Assembly: GCA_002490705.1 (NCBI GenBank)
Contig: DKUO01000046.1
Coordinates: 76,282 to 140,281 of the forward strand
From: Lachnospiraceae bacterium UBA7202
GTDB lineage: Bacteria > Bacillota > Clostridia > Lachnospirales > Lachnospiraceae
Direction of reading: 5' to 3'
Length of the DNA: 64,000 bases
Part shown: in pieces, positions 50,465-59,112 of the stretch
Position numbering within the stretch: position 1 is the stretch's first letter
How the letters are laid out: every line of letters starts with the position of its first letter
Notes under the pieces: generated by a model
Seen by the model: the letters and a program-made list of their open reading frames with translations, nothing else
Told to the model about the DNA's origin: nothing
The model's database searches: none
Position numbers and translations under genes: made by a program

Positions 50465-52326
50465 TGAGCAAGAGAAGCTGTATGGGCCTTATGCTTGCAG
50501 CGGCAGTTTTGGCGGCGTGCGGGTTTTATATGACAAAGCAGAATAATGTGCAGCTCGGGGTGGGCGGAGAGACGCCTTGGCTACTGATCCGTACCGACGG
50601 GAGTGAAAACAAAGTATTTTTGTGGCAGGATGAGGAAAAGGGGTATTTTTTCCTGCCGTCCTGCGTGAAAAATCACAAAATCAGGTTGGAGGACGGGGGA
50701 GAATACAGTGTGCGGATCGATGGCGAACTGTTAGGGCCGGGGGAGACGTTTGTCTGGGAGGAGAATACGGACTACCAGCTACAGATCACGGATGCGTCCT
50801 ATGAACAGCGCACTTACGAGGTGGCTTTTATGGAGTCGGAGCATGTGCCTGCCGTGTTTATCGAGACTGCAAGCGGCAGTCTGGAGGAACTTCATGAAGA
50901 TAAGGATCATGAGGAGGCGGGAAAAATCTGCGTGGTGCCGGAGAACGGCAGTACAGAATATCAAAACGATCTGCTCCGCATATCGGGCAGGGGAAACAAC
51001 ACCTGGGGATATGAAAAAAAGCCCTATGCCATCAAGCTGAAGGAGGCCGCGCCCCTTTTAGGGCTGGATAAGAGTGACAGATGGCAGCTTCTGGCGTTAT
51101 GGCGGGAAAGCAGTAAAATGGATAATAAGATCGCTATGGATTTGGCACAGGAGCTGGGGATTCCCTATACGGCGCAGGGAACATGGGTTGATCTGTATTT
51201 GAATGGAGAGTACCGGGGAATTTATCTTTTGGCGGAGTCCGTCACGGTGGGAGAGGGCCGTGTCGATATTTATAATTTGGAGAAGGAAAATAAGCGCCGC
51301 AATCCTTCCATCAGGCAGGAGACGGAAGAAAGCTACACAGAAGAAAACAGCAAGGGTTATTTATTAGAGAGCGGAACAGACATAAGCGGCGGCTATCTGA
51401 TCGAAAAGGTGCACCCGGAGCACTGGGAGACGGATGAGAGCGGCTTCCGGACCGGCAGGGGCGATCACTTTGCGATCAATGGGCCGAAGCATGCGTCAAA
51501 GGAGCAGGTGGCCTATATACAGAATTGTGTGGAGGAGATTGATCAGCTCGTCCAGCGCGGGGATCCGGCGGTATGGGAGAAGCTGGATTTAGCGACGTTT
51601 ACGAAGCTTTTCCTGGTGGACGAGATCTCTATGGAGATGGATGCGGGCTGCGCCAGCATGTATTTTTATAAGGACAGGGGTGACGATATGCTCTATGCGG
51701 GTCCGCCGTGGGATTATGACAACGCCTTTGGCGAGTACGATTCCAGCGACGGCTTTTATTTGGATTATTGCGGTTCTATCGTGAATAACAGCGACAGGCA
51801 GGCGATTTCTCTGGATTGGTATCAGAAACTGTACGAGACGCCCGCTATGCAAAATCAGATTAAGGAGTCCTATGCAAAGACCCTGCCCTTTTTCGAGGAG
51901 CTTCTGGAAAGCGGCATAGACGGGTATGCGGACTGGATCAGAGCTTCCGTGGAAATGGATAACGCGCGGTGGAAAAGCACGCGGGAGCCCGGCGATGGTT
52001 CCCCGCGGTATGAGAATTATGACGCAAATGTCAGTCACATAAAATTTTTTCTCGCCAACAGGCTGAACTGCCTGTGCGAAAGATGGAACGCGCCGCACGA
52101 GCCTTTTACGGCTCCGGCGAACGGTAAGACGCATCAGGTTACCTTCTCCGTCTATGAGGGCGTGGTGGAAACCATAGAGGTGCCGGACGGGGCGGAGCTG
52201 TCCTACACGCCGGATTATGACGCTTCCAAATATCAGGGATGGAGCTACAGGAGAAGCGGCGCGCCTTACAACCCGCACATACCGGTTTATGAGGATGTGG
52301 AATTGTACAATGCGAAATGGGAGTAG
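50464..52326 (+). CDS. CotH-like kinase-fold lipoprotein (copy 1)
   Basis: A 620-residue protein with a signal peptide and lipobox L16-A-A-C19, so it should be lipid-anchored outside the membrane. After an N-terminal beta-rich region comes the CotH domain: I-S-G-R-G-N-N-T-W-G (residue ~176), K-K-P-Y-A-I-K-L, W-V-D-L-Y-L-N-G-E-Y-R-G-I-Y and the acidic P-W-D-Y-D-N-A-F-G. A tail resembling a small repeat domain ends it. CotH proteins of Bacillus phosphorylate spore-coat proteins. Here a substrate on the cell surface, protein or glycan, is inferred. The ATG overlaps the preceding stop (TGATG). The truncated gene at 63188 is its paralogue. Confidence 0.85.
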   Translation: MSKRSCMGLMLAAAVLAACGFYMTKQNNVQLGVGGETPWLLIRTDGSENKVFLWQDEEKGYFFLPSCVKNHKIRLEDGGEYSVRIDGELLGPGETFVWEENTDYQLQITDASYEQRTYEVAFMESEHVPAVFIETASGSLEELHEDKDHEEAGKICVVPENGSTEYQNDLLRISGRGNNTWGYEKKPYAIKLKEAAPLLGLDKSDRWQLLALWRESSKMDNKIAMDLAQELGIPYTAQGTWVDLYLNGEYRGIYLLAESVTVGEGRVDIYNLEKENKRRNPSIRQETEESYTEENSKGYLLESGTDISGGYLIEKVHPEHWETDESGFRTGRGDHFAINGPKHASKEQVAYIQNCVEEIDQLVQRGDPAVWEKLDLATFTKLFLVDEISMEMDAGCASMYFYKDRGDDMLYAGPPWDYDNAFGEYDSSDGFYLDYCGSIVNNSDRQAISLDWYQKLYETPAMQNQIKESYAKTLPFFEELLESGIDGYADWIRASVEMDNARWKSTREPGDGSPRYENYDANVSHIKFFLANRLNCLCERWNAPHEPFTAPANGKTHQVTFSVYEGVVETIEVPDGAELSYTPDYDASKYQGWSYRRSGAPYNPHIPVYEDVELYNAKWE

Positions 52327-52332
52327 GACAGG

Positions 52333-53577
52333 ATGAAAATTTTAATGGTCAATAAGTTTTTATACCCAAACGGCGGCTCGGAGACTTATATTTTCCAGCT
52401 TGGGGAAGAATTACAAAAGAAGGGCCATGAGGTGCAGTATTTCGGTATGGAGCATGCCGGACGCATTGTGGGAAACCGGGCGGAGCGCTATACCGCAGAT
52501 ATGGATTTCCACACGGGAAAACTGCAAAAGCTGCTCTATCCGTTTAAAATTATTTATTCCCGGGAAGCGAAGCGGAAGCTGCTGGAAGTGTTAAGGGATA
52601 TGAATCCCGACGTGGTGCACCTGAATAATATTAATTTTCAGCTTACCCCCTCGGTGATCTATGCGGTCCGCTCCTATGAGAAAAAGACGGGGCGCAGGGT
52701 AAAACTGGTGTACACGGCCCACGATTACCAGTGGGTGTGCCCCAATCATATGATGCGGATTCCCTCCACGGGAAAAATCTGTTTTGCTTGTAGGGACGGG
52801 CATTTCGGGGCTTGCAGTAAAAACCGGTGCATTCACAATTCGCGGATCAAGAGCCTGCTTGGAACCATCGAGGCAACATTTTACGCAAGGCGGAAAACCT
52901 ATGGCATGGTTGATGTGATAATCTGCCCCAGCGAGTTTATGAAAAAGCAGCTGGACACGAACCCGCTTCTGGCGGAAAAGACAGTGATGCTGCGCAATTT
53001 TGTGGAGCGGGCTGCCGAAGAGAAGCCACAGAGGGGCGCGGATGCAGGGAGGCGGAGCGGCCAAGAAGGGGAGAAAACACCTGATTATGTGCTCTATTTC
53101 GGACGGTTTTCCGAGGAAAAGGGCATAGACACACTGCTTGCCGCCTGTAAGGCGCTACCGGAAATTTCGTTTGTGTTTGCGGGGTCCGGTCCTTTGGAGG
53201 AGCGCATTGGTCAGGTGAACAATGTGGAAAACAGGGGTTTTGTGACGGGAGAGGACCTGTACAGGCTGATTGCAGGGGCCAGATTTTCCGTCTATCCTTC
53301 CGAGTGGTACGAGAATTGTCCCTTTTCCGTGATGGAATCCCAGATGTATGGCACGCCCGTGCTGGTTTCCGATCTCGGCGGCGCGCCGGAACTGGTGCAG
53401 GCCGGCAGGACGGGAGAACTGTTCCGGGGCGGCGATGCGGAGGAGCTTGCGGCCCATATAAAGGAGCTGTGGGAGCAGCCGGAGCGCTGTCGGGAGTACC
53501 GGGAGAACTGTAAGGAGATAAATTTTGACACAGTGGAGGAATACTGTGATAAAATAGTGAGGAAAGTGTACCAATAG
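52333..53577 (+). CDS. GT4 glycosyltransferase with cysteine cluster
   Basis: A 414-residue GT-B enzyme: N-K-F-L-Y-P-N-G-G-S-E-T at the N-terminus, T-A-H-D-Y-Q-W-V-C-P-N-H, Y-F-G-R-F-S-E-E-K-G and E-N-C-P-F-S-V-M-E-S. Between residues ~135 and 175 lie six cysteines (C-P-N-H, C-F-A-C, G-A-C, N-R-C) that may bind a metal; the same cluster occurs in many GT4 capsule enzymes. It starts 6 bases after the CotH gene stop and is followed by a radical SAM gene. Sugar specificity unknown. Confidence 0.9.
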   Translation: MKILMVNKFLYPNGGSETYIFQLGEELQKKGHEVQYFGMEHAGRIVGNRAERYTADMDFHTGKLQKLLYPFKIIYSREAKRKLLEVLRDMNPDVVHLNNINFQLTPSVIYAVRSYEKKTGRRVKLVYTAHDYQWVCPNHMMRIPSTGKICFACRDGHFGACSKNRCIHNSRIKSLLGTIEATFYARRKTYGMVDVIICPSEFMKKQLDTNPLLAEKTVMLRNFVERAAEEKPQRGADAGRRSGQEGEKTPDYVLYFGRFSEEKGIDTLLAACKALPEISFVFAGSGPLEERIGQVNNVENRGFVTGEDLYRLIAGARFSVYPSEWYENCPFSVMESQMYGTPVLVSDLGGAPELVQAGRTGELFRGGDAEELAAHIKELWEQPERCREYRENCKEINFDTVEEYCDKIVRKVYQ

Positions 53578-53596
53578 GTCAATAGAGGGAAAGAAA

Positions 53597-54595
53597 ATGG
53601 GGAGAAGAACATTATACGGAACCGTGATTGTGACTTACAGATGTAACGCGCGCTGCAACATGTGCGACTGCTTCCGAGACCCCACAAGGCCGGAGGAAGA
53701 GATCACGCTGGAGGATATCAGGAAGCTGCCGGAGATGGCTTTTACCAATATCACAGGGGGAGAGCCTTTTATCAGACAGGATATCCCCGATATTGTGCGG
53801 GAGCTTTACAAGAAATCTGACAGGATTGTCATATCCACAAACGGCTATTTCACGGATCGGATCATCGCGCTTTGTAAAGAGTTCCCGAAGGTGGGCATCC
53901 GTATCAGCATTGAGGGGCTGCAGGAGACCAACGATAAGATCCGCGGGATTCCCGACGGCTTTAACAGAGGATACCGGACACTGAAAACGCTGGTGGACAT
54001 GAAACACCCGGACGTGGGGTTCGGCATGACGGTGCAGGATATGAACTGCGAGGATCTGGTGCCGCTTTACAATATCGCCAACGATATGGGGATGGAGTTT
54101 GCCACGGCGACCCTGCACAATTCTTTCTATTTCCGCAAGACAGACAACAAAATTGATGATAAATATAAGGTGGCGCAGAACTTTGAAAAACTGATCAACG
54201 AGCTGCTAAAGAGCAGATCGCCCAAAAAGTGGTTCCGCGCTTACTTTAATCACGGGCTGATCAATTATATTTACGGCAATAAGAGGCTGTTGCCCTGTGA
54301 TATGTCGAAAAATGCGTTTTTTATTGATCCCTTCTGCGATGTGATTCCCTGCAACGGGATGGAGAAGAAGGCGGTTATGGGGAATCTGCGGGAACAGTCA
54401 TGGGAAGAGCTGTGGCATTCCGAGCAGGCTAAGAAGGTGCGGGAATGCACCAAAAACTGCGACCGGAACTGCTGGATGATCGGCAGCGCGTCCCCGGCCA
54501 TGCACAAATATATCTGGGTGCCCGGTTGGTGGGTGGTGAAACATAAATTTTTAAAGGGCGGTAAGTACAGCCTGAAGGAGAATCGATTTATATGA
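53597..54595 (+). CDS. radical SAM/SPASM-domain protein
   Basis: A 332-residue protein with the [4Fe-4S] motif C16-x3-C20-x2-C23 (T-Y-R-C-N-A-R-C-N-M-C), the SAM-binding N-I-T-G-G-E-P-F and I-S-T-N-G-Y. The C-terminal third has SPASM-like cysteines (P-C-D-M, F-C-D-V-I-P-C-N-G, and C-T-K-N-C-D-R-N-C) for a further cluster. Such enzymes oxidise or rearrange peptides, sugars or cofactors by a 5'-deoxyadenosyl radical. No precursor peptide is visible nearby. The gene is coupled by ATGA to a GT4, so a lipid-linked or nucleotide sugar is a plausible substrate (inference). Confidence 0.88.
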   Translation: MGRRTLYGTVIVTYRCNARCNMCDCFRDPTRPEEEITLEDIRKLPEMAFTNITGGEPFIRQDIPDIVRELYKKSDRIVISTNGYFTDRIIALCKEFPKVGIRISIEGLQETNDKIRGIPDGFNRGYRTLKTLVDMKHPDVGFGMTVQDMNCEDLVPLYNIANDMGMEFATATLHNSFYFRKTDNKIDDKYKVAQNFEKLINELLKSRSPKKWFRAYFNHGLINYIYGNKRLLPCDMSKNAFFIDPFCDVIPCNGMEKKAVMGNLREQSWEELWHSEQAKKVRECTKNCDRNCWMIGSASPAMHKYIWVPGWWVVKHKFLKGGKYSLKENRFI

Positions 54596-55743
54596 AATTT
54601 CTCTATGTAGCTCCGCGCTATCACACGAATCAAATGGATATCATGAGAGGGCTTGTGCAGAATGGCCATGAGGTGCGTTTTATCAGTCATTATGCGGCGC
54701 TGATTGAGGATTACAGCTGTGTGACGCCCATTGTGCTCGGCTATTCCGCGCTTTACCGGCTGATTGACTTTCTCTATGTGAAGGTGATTCACAGAAAAGA
54801 CCCTAACGCCATTGTTTTTAAGATTCAGCATGGGTTTCCGCCTATGGGGAAATTAAAACGCCTGATCTGCGAGTTCGCTCCTGATCTGGTGATCCTGCGG
54901 GAGCGCTCCCTGTATTCCATGGCGGCCTACCGCATCTGCAAGAAGAAGGGCTATCCCTGTATCCTCTACAACCAGAATCCGCTCTGGTCCGAACCGCCGA
55001 AGACGGATTTTGCGCACCGTCTGGTGGCGCGGCTGACGCCGGCGCTTCGCATGACGCCTGTAATGGGGGTCAGGAAGCCGGGGACGGTAGTGCGGGAGAA
55101 CGATTTTTTTGTGCCCTTTGTGGTGGATCCCCGGAGAGGGCCGGGGCAGCGGACCTATTTTGCAGACGGCAGAATCCATATTCTTTGCATCGGCAAATAT
55201 GAGATCAGGAAGCATCATCTGATGCTGCTACAGGCGGCGGAACGGCTGAAAGATAAATATGAGATACAGGTGACGCTGGTGGGAGAGGCCACCAACCATT
55301 TTCAAAAGGAATACTGCGAGCAGGTCAAAAGATATGTGAGAGAACACCATTTGGAGGGGATGGCCACGGTGAAGACCAACGTGGAAAGAAGCGACATGGA
55401 GCGGGAGTATCTGGCAGCGGACTTGTATGTGATTCCGAGCACATTGGAGATGGCGTCGGTGTCCCAGCTGGAAGCCATGAGTTATTCGCTTCCGGTCATT
55501 GTCAGCGACACCAACGGGACAGCCTGCTATGTGGAGGACGGCGTCACGGGTTTCTGGTTCAGGGACTGCGATGGGGCCGATTTTCAGGAAAAGCTGGACG
55601 CCATGCTTTCTGATCGGGAACGGATGAAGGAAATGGGGGCGGCGGGTTACCGCACGCTTTTGGAGAAATATAATTACGAGTGTTATTTTGATACCATTAT
55701 GGGAATGCGGGAGAAAATCGTACAGCGGGCAAAGAGGACATGA
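54592..55743 (+). CDS. GT4 glycosyltransferase
   Basis: A 383-residue GT-B enzyme beginning M-K-F-L-Y-V-A-P-R-Y-H-T-N-Q. The donor domain has C-I-G-K-Y-E-I-R-K-H-H and E-M-A-S-V-S-Q-L-E-A-M, the E-x7-E element, then V-S-D-T-N-G-T. The N-terminal domain lacks the usual G-G-x-x motif and is more divergent than in the other GT4s here. It overlaps the radical SAM gene and the next gene by 4 bases each, tying three activities together. Confidence 0.87.
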   Translation: MKFLYVAPRYHTNQMDIMRGLVQNGHEVRFISHYAALIEDYSCVTPIVLGYSALYRLIDFLYVKVIHRKDPNAIVFKIQHGFPPMGKLKRLICEFAPDLVILRERSLYSMAAYRICKKKGYPCILYNQNPLWSEPPKTDFAHRLVARLTPALRMTPVMGVRKPGTVVRENDFFVPFVVDPRRGPGQRTYFADGRIHILCIGKYEIRKHHLMLLQAAERLKDKYEIQVTLVGEATNHFQKEYCEQVKRYVREHHLEGMATVKTNVERSDMEREYLAADLYVIPSTLEMASVSQLEAMSYSLPVIVSDTNGTACYVEDGVTGFWFRDCDGADFQEKLDAMLSDRERMKEMGAAGYRTLLEKYNYECYFDTIMGMREKIVQRAKRT

Positions 55744-56612
55744 AACAAAAAATAAAAGACTGTTTGGCGGCGATCGTCTATTTTCTCTATGAAAAGGGCG
55801 TCCTGCACAACCGGATACAAGTGCATACTGTGGACGAGACGATAGACGAGCTGCTGCATACGAAAAAGAGCATGGTGCGTTTCGGGGACGGCGAGATCGT
55901 GATGATCAAGGGCAAAGATCTGATGTTGCAGAAGGCAAGCCCGGAGATCGCTACAGGGCTTGCAGAGATTTTGCGCTACACCGAAGATGACCTGATCGTG
56001 ACCATACCGGGAATTTTCGACACACTTTCGGATCACCGGAAGGCCAGCAGGCAGTTCTGGAAGGACCATCTGCTGTTTTGCCGGAAAACCTATGAAAAAT
56101 ACTGTAATCCCGACCGGATTTACTACAGCACTTTTGTTTCACGCTGTTATTATTATCTGGAAGATCGAAGCGGTGTGGGAGAGCAGTTTGCTAAAATCAG
56201 AAAAATATGGGAAAATAGAGACGTTGTTATCGTGGAGGGCGAGAAAACCCACAATGGCGTCGGCAACGATCTGTTTGATACGGCGCGCAGCATTGAGAGA
56301 ATTATCTGTCCGCCCAGTGATGCTTACGGAGCGATTCCCGCCATCATGGACGCCTGCACGGAATATGGAAAGGACAGGCTGTTTGTACTGTCGGTAGGCG
56401 TGGCTGCGAAATTTTTGACCGTTGAGCTGTTCCGGCGCGGCTATCGCGCGCTTGATATCGGCAACATGGATATGGAGTATGAGTGGTATGTGAGACGTTC
56501 TCCGGGGAAAATGCGGATTGAGAAGCATGAAATAATCGGGGAGGCGGCGAACCGCAAGGCCGGATATACCGAATATTTGGAACAGATTAAGGTCAGGGTG
56601 TACGGCGGTTGA
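55740..56612 (+). CDS. GT-D-type (SP_1767/DUF1792) glycosyltransferase
   Basis: A 290-residue soluble protein with M-V-R-F-G-D-G-E near residue 43, V-E-G-E-K-T-H-N-G-V-G-N-D-L-F near 160 and D-I-G-N-M-D-M-E-Y-E-W near 240. These are the landmarks of the DUF1792/SP_1767 family, whose streptococcal member dGT1 adds glucose in serine-rich-protein glycosylation using a D-x-E metal motif. Here the target is probably the lipid-linked glycan. It overlaps the preceding GT4 by 4 bases. Confidence 0.88.
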   Translation: MKQKIKDCLAAIVYFLYEKGVLHNRIQVHTVDETIDELLHTKKSMVRFGDGEIVMIKGKDLMLQKASPEIATGLAEILRYTEDDLIVTIPGIFDTLSDHRKASRQFWKDHLLFCRKTYEKYCNPDRIYYSTFVSRCYYYLEDRSGVGEQFAKIRKIWENRDVVIVEGEKTHNGVGNDLFDTARSIERIICPPSDAYGAIPAIMDACTEYGKDRLFVLSVGVAAKFLTVELFRRGYRALDIGNMDMEYEWYVRRSPGKMRIEKHEIIGEAANRKAGYTEYLEQIKVRVYGG

Positions 56613-56650
56613 CGACACCGTGGCAGGATGTCCGCGTGGAGTGAAAAGGT

Positions 56651-57238
56651 ATGATAGACAGCAAAAAGGCGTATCAATATTATCTGGAACAGGACCGGAT
56701 TGCCCTTGGCAGAAAGCAGGACCGGCGTCCGCGGTTGTTTGGGGATGAAATCTGGAAGCTTGAGAGACTGCTTCGCAAGGTGGAGTATGACAGTAATTGC
56801 AGAGACGGCTTTGCGGCGTTCGTGATCGGGAAGTATCATAAGTTTCGGTTTCACCGCCTCAGCGTGAGGCTGGGAATGACGATACCGCCTAATGTATTCG
56901 GGCCGGGGCTTTCCATTCCCCACTACGGTACGATTGTGGTGCACGGCAATGTCAGGGCGGGCAGGAACTGCCGCCTACAGGAGGGCGTGACTATCGGCGC
57001 GACGAATGGGAGCCATGAGGCGGCTGTGATCGGCGATAACTGTTATTTCGGGAGCGGCGCTAAGGTGATTGGCGCTGTTCGTATCGCGGATGATGTGGCT
57101 GTGGGCGCAAACGCGGTGGTGACGGCGGATATTGCGGAACCCGGTACGACCTGGGCGGGGATACCGGCGAGAAAGATCAGCGGCCGGGATTCCCACAGCA
57201 ACCTATGCCGGGAGCTTTTTGAGGGACAGGATATTTGA
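56651..57238 (+). CDS. CysE-like hexapeptide-repeat acetyltransferase
   Basis: A 195-residue protein with an N-terminal helical region and a left-handed beta-helix from about residue 85: L-S-I-P-H-Y-G-T-I-V-V-H with the catalytic-type histidines, then hexapeptide turns (I-G-D-N-C-Y-F, A-D-D-V-A-V-G-A-N-A-V-V) and W-A-G-I-P-A-R-K. It matches serine acetyltransferase-like proteins of capsule loci, which use acetyl-CoA to acetylate a sugar hydroxyl. A real cysteine-pathway role is unlikely given the neighbours. GTGAAAAGG precedes the ATG. Confidence 0.88.
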   Translation: MIDSKKAYQYYLEQDRIALGRKQDRRPRLFGDEIWKLERLLRKVEYDSNCRDGFAAFVIGKYHKFRFHRLSVRLGMTIPPNVFGPGLSIPHYGTIVVHGNVRAGRNCRLQEGVTIGATNGSHEAAVIGDNCYFGSGAKVIGAVRIADDVAVGANAVVTADIAEPGTTWAGIPARKISGRDSHSNLCRELFEGQDI

Positions 57239-57244
57239 CAGGCG

Positions 57245-57265
57245 CAGGGAAGGAACGTTTCCCTG
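57245..57265 (+). other. short hairpin before the second ABC gene
   Basis: CAGGGAA (57245-57251) and TTCCCTG (57259-57265) form a perfect 7-base stem with a seven-base loop. No T run follows, so it is not a standard terminator. It lies 7 bases after the acetyltransferase stop and 35 bases before ATG 57300, whose ribosome site (AAAGG) is rather distant. Confidence 0.4.
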
Positions 57266-57299
57266 TCTGATGAGATGAGACAGAAAGGCAAATCGCAGC

Positions 57300-59081
57300 A
57301 TGAGAGAAAAAGGAGAGGGAAAGCAGGTGCCCCTGTTTTCCAAGCTCGGATATATCTTTGATAAAAGAGATAAGTGGAAGCTTTTGCTTCTCACAGGGGC
57401 CATTGTAATCGGAAGTTTTCTGGAGCTTCTTGCGGTTATGGTTTTTGTGCCCTTTATTGATATTTTGCAGAATCCCGGCACCATTCAAAGCAGATGGTAT
57501 CTGAAAGCGATCTATGATCTGTTCGGCTTTCATTCTTCCAAAAACTTTATTGTTTTGATTTCCGTCGGCATTATCGGGGTCTATGTGGTCAAAAATGTGT
57601 ACCTGATACTGGAAAAGGACTATATTTTCCGTTTTTCCTACAATACACAGATGAAACTGTCCACAAGGCTGCTTGCTGCGTACATGAAAGAACCCTATAC
57701 CTTTCATCTGAACCACAACATTGCCATTTTACAGAGAAGCCTTCACGAGGACACGTCCCGGTTTATGCAGGTCATTCTCTATGCGCTGGAGCTTTTGGCG
57801 GAGCTTGCAGTCTCCGCAGTTCTGGTGATTTATCTGCTGGTCATCAGCAAATCCATCACCATCATCGTACTGGGATTTCTGGCGGTCTTTGTGGGCGGTT
57901 TTCTGCTTGTGAGCAGGAAATACAGCCGGCGGCTCGGATTGGAAAATCAGGGCTATCAGGGAAAAATTTTTCAGTGGATGAATCAGGCGTTAGGCGGCAT
58001 CAAGGAAATCAAGATTCTGGAGCGCGAGGCTTATTTTACCGATGAATTTCGCAAATACTGGAAAAAATATGCCAGAGGACTGCGCATTGCCAGAACCATT
58101 TCAATTTTACCCAAATATACCGTGGAGGCCGTCTCCATGACGGGACTTCTGGTCGCCGTGATTGTAAAGCTTCTCTTCGGCGAGGCGGATTCGGTGTACT
58201 TTATCTCCCAGCTTGCCGCCTTCGCGGTAGCCGCTATGCGGCTGATGCCAAGCGTCGGCCGTATCAACGAGCACGCTTCCAACATGCTCTATGCCCTTCC
58301 CTCCGTGGAACTGGTGTATCATGATCTGGTGGGGATCGAGGGCCTGACCGCGAATGACAGGGAGGTGCGGAAGGTGGACTGGAAGCTGCAAAAAGGCATT
58401 CAGGTGCAGGGCGTATCCTATCACTATCCGGACACGGAGGAACAGGTGTTAAACAATGTGAATCTCACGATTAAAAGGGGTACGACCGTGGCGTTTATCG
58501 GTTCCACCGGGTCGGGGAAAACGACCATGGTGGACATTATCCTTGGTCTTTTAACGCCCGTAAAGGGCGCGGTTATGGCGGATGGGATCAATGTCCATGA
58601 ACAGCCCAAGACCTTTCACGCTCAGGTGGGCTATATCCCGCAAACGATCTATCTCTCCGACGACACGATCCGCAATAACATCGCTTTCGGCGTGCGGGAG
58701 GAGGAGATTTCCGAGGAGGCGGTGAGGGCCGCTGTGGAGAAAGCACAGCTCAAGGAGTTCATTGAGAGCCTGCCCCACGGATTGGATACGATTGTGGGTG
58801 ACAGAGGCGTCAGGCTTTCGGGCGGACAGAGGCAGCGAATCGGCATTGCCAGAGCCCTCTACCACGACCCGGAGATTCTGGTGCTGGACGAGGCGACCTC
58901 CGCGCTTGACAACGAGACGGAGTCGGCGGTGATGGAGGCCATCGAACATCTACAGGGGATGAAGACCATGCTTATCATTGCCCACAGACTCACCACGATC
59001 CGCAATGTGGATGTGATTTATGAGGTGGGCGGCGGCAAGGTGACGCAGAAGCGCAAGGATGAAGTGTTTACCGATCTGTGA
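57300..59081 (+). CDS. PglK/MsbA-like ABC transporter, fused permease-ATPase (copy 2)
   Basis: A 593-residue half-transporter with six membrane helices in the first ~320 residues and an ATPase with Walker A G-S-T-G-S-G-K-T (about residue 402), signature L-S-G-G-Q-R-Q-R (about 505) and Walker B L-D-E-A-T-S (about 526). It shares many identical stretches with copy 1 at 30058, including the beginning (L-F/S-K-L/I-A/G-Y-I/L-F-D-K) and the G-D-R-G-V-R element. It probably flips a lipid-linked glycan. Two such copies plus a Wzx suggest more than one exported product. Confidence 0.9.
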   Translation: MREKGEGKQVPLFSKLGYIFDKRDKWKLLLLTGAIVIGSFLELLAVMVFVPFIDILQNPGTIQSRWYLKAIYDLFGFHSSKNFIVLISVGIIGVYVVKNVYLILEKDYIFRFSYNTQMKLSTRLLAAYMKEPYTFHLNHNIAILQRSLHEDTSRFMQVILYALELLAELAVSAVLVIYLLVISKSITIIVLGFLAVFVGGFLLVSRKYSRRLGLENQGYQGKIFQWMNQALGGIKEIKILEREAYFTDEFRKYWKKYARGLRIARTISILPKYTVEAVSMTGLLVAVIVKLLFGEADSVYFISQLAAFAVAAMRLMPSVGRINEHASNMLYALPSVELVYHDLVGIEGLTANDREVRKVDWKLQKGIQVQGVSYHYPDTEEQVLNNVNLTIKRGTTVAFIGSTGSGKTTMVDIILGLLTPVKGAVMADGINVHEQPKTFHAQVGYIPQTIYLSDDTIRNNIAFGVREEEISEEAVRAAVEKAQLKEFIESLPHGLDTIVGDRGVRLSGGQRQRIGIARALYHDPEILVLDEATSALDNETESAVMEAIEHLQGMKTMLIIAHRLTTIRNVDVIYEVGGGKVTQKRKDEVFTDL

Positions 59082-59112
59082 CGCGGTTTCAAACAAAGGA
59101 AGGGGAAGGGGT

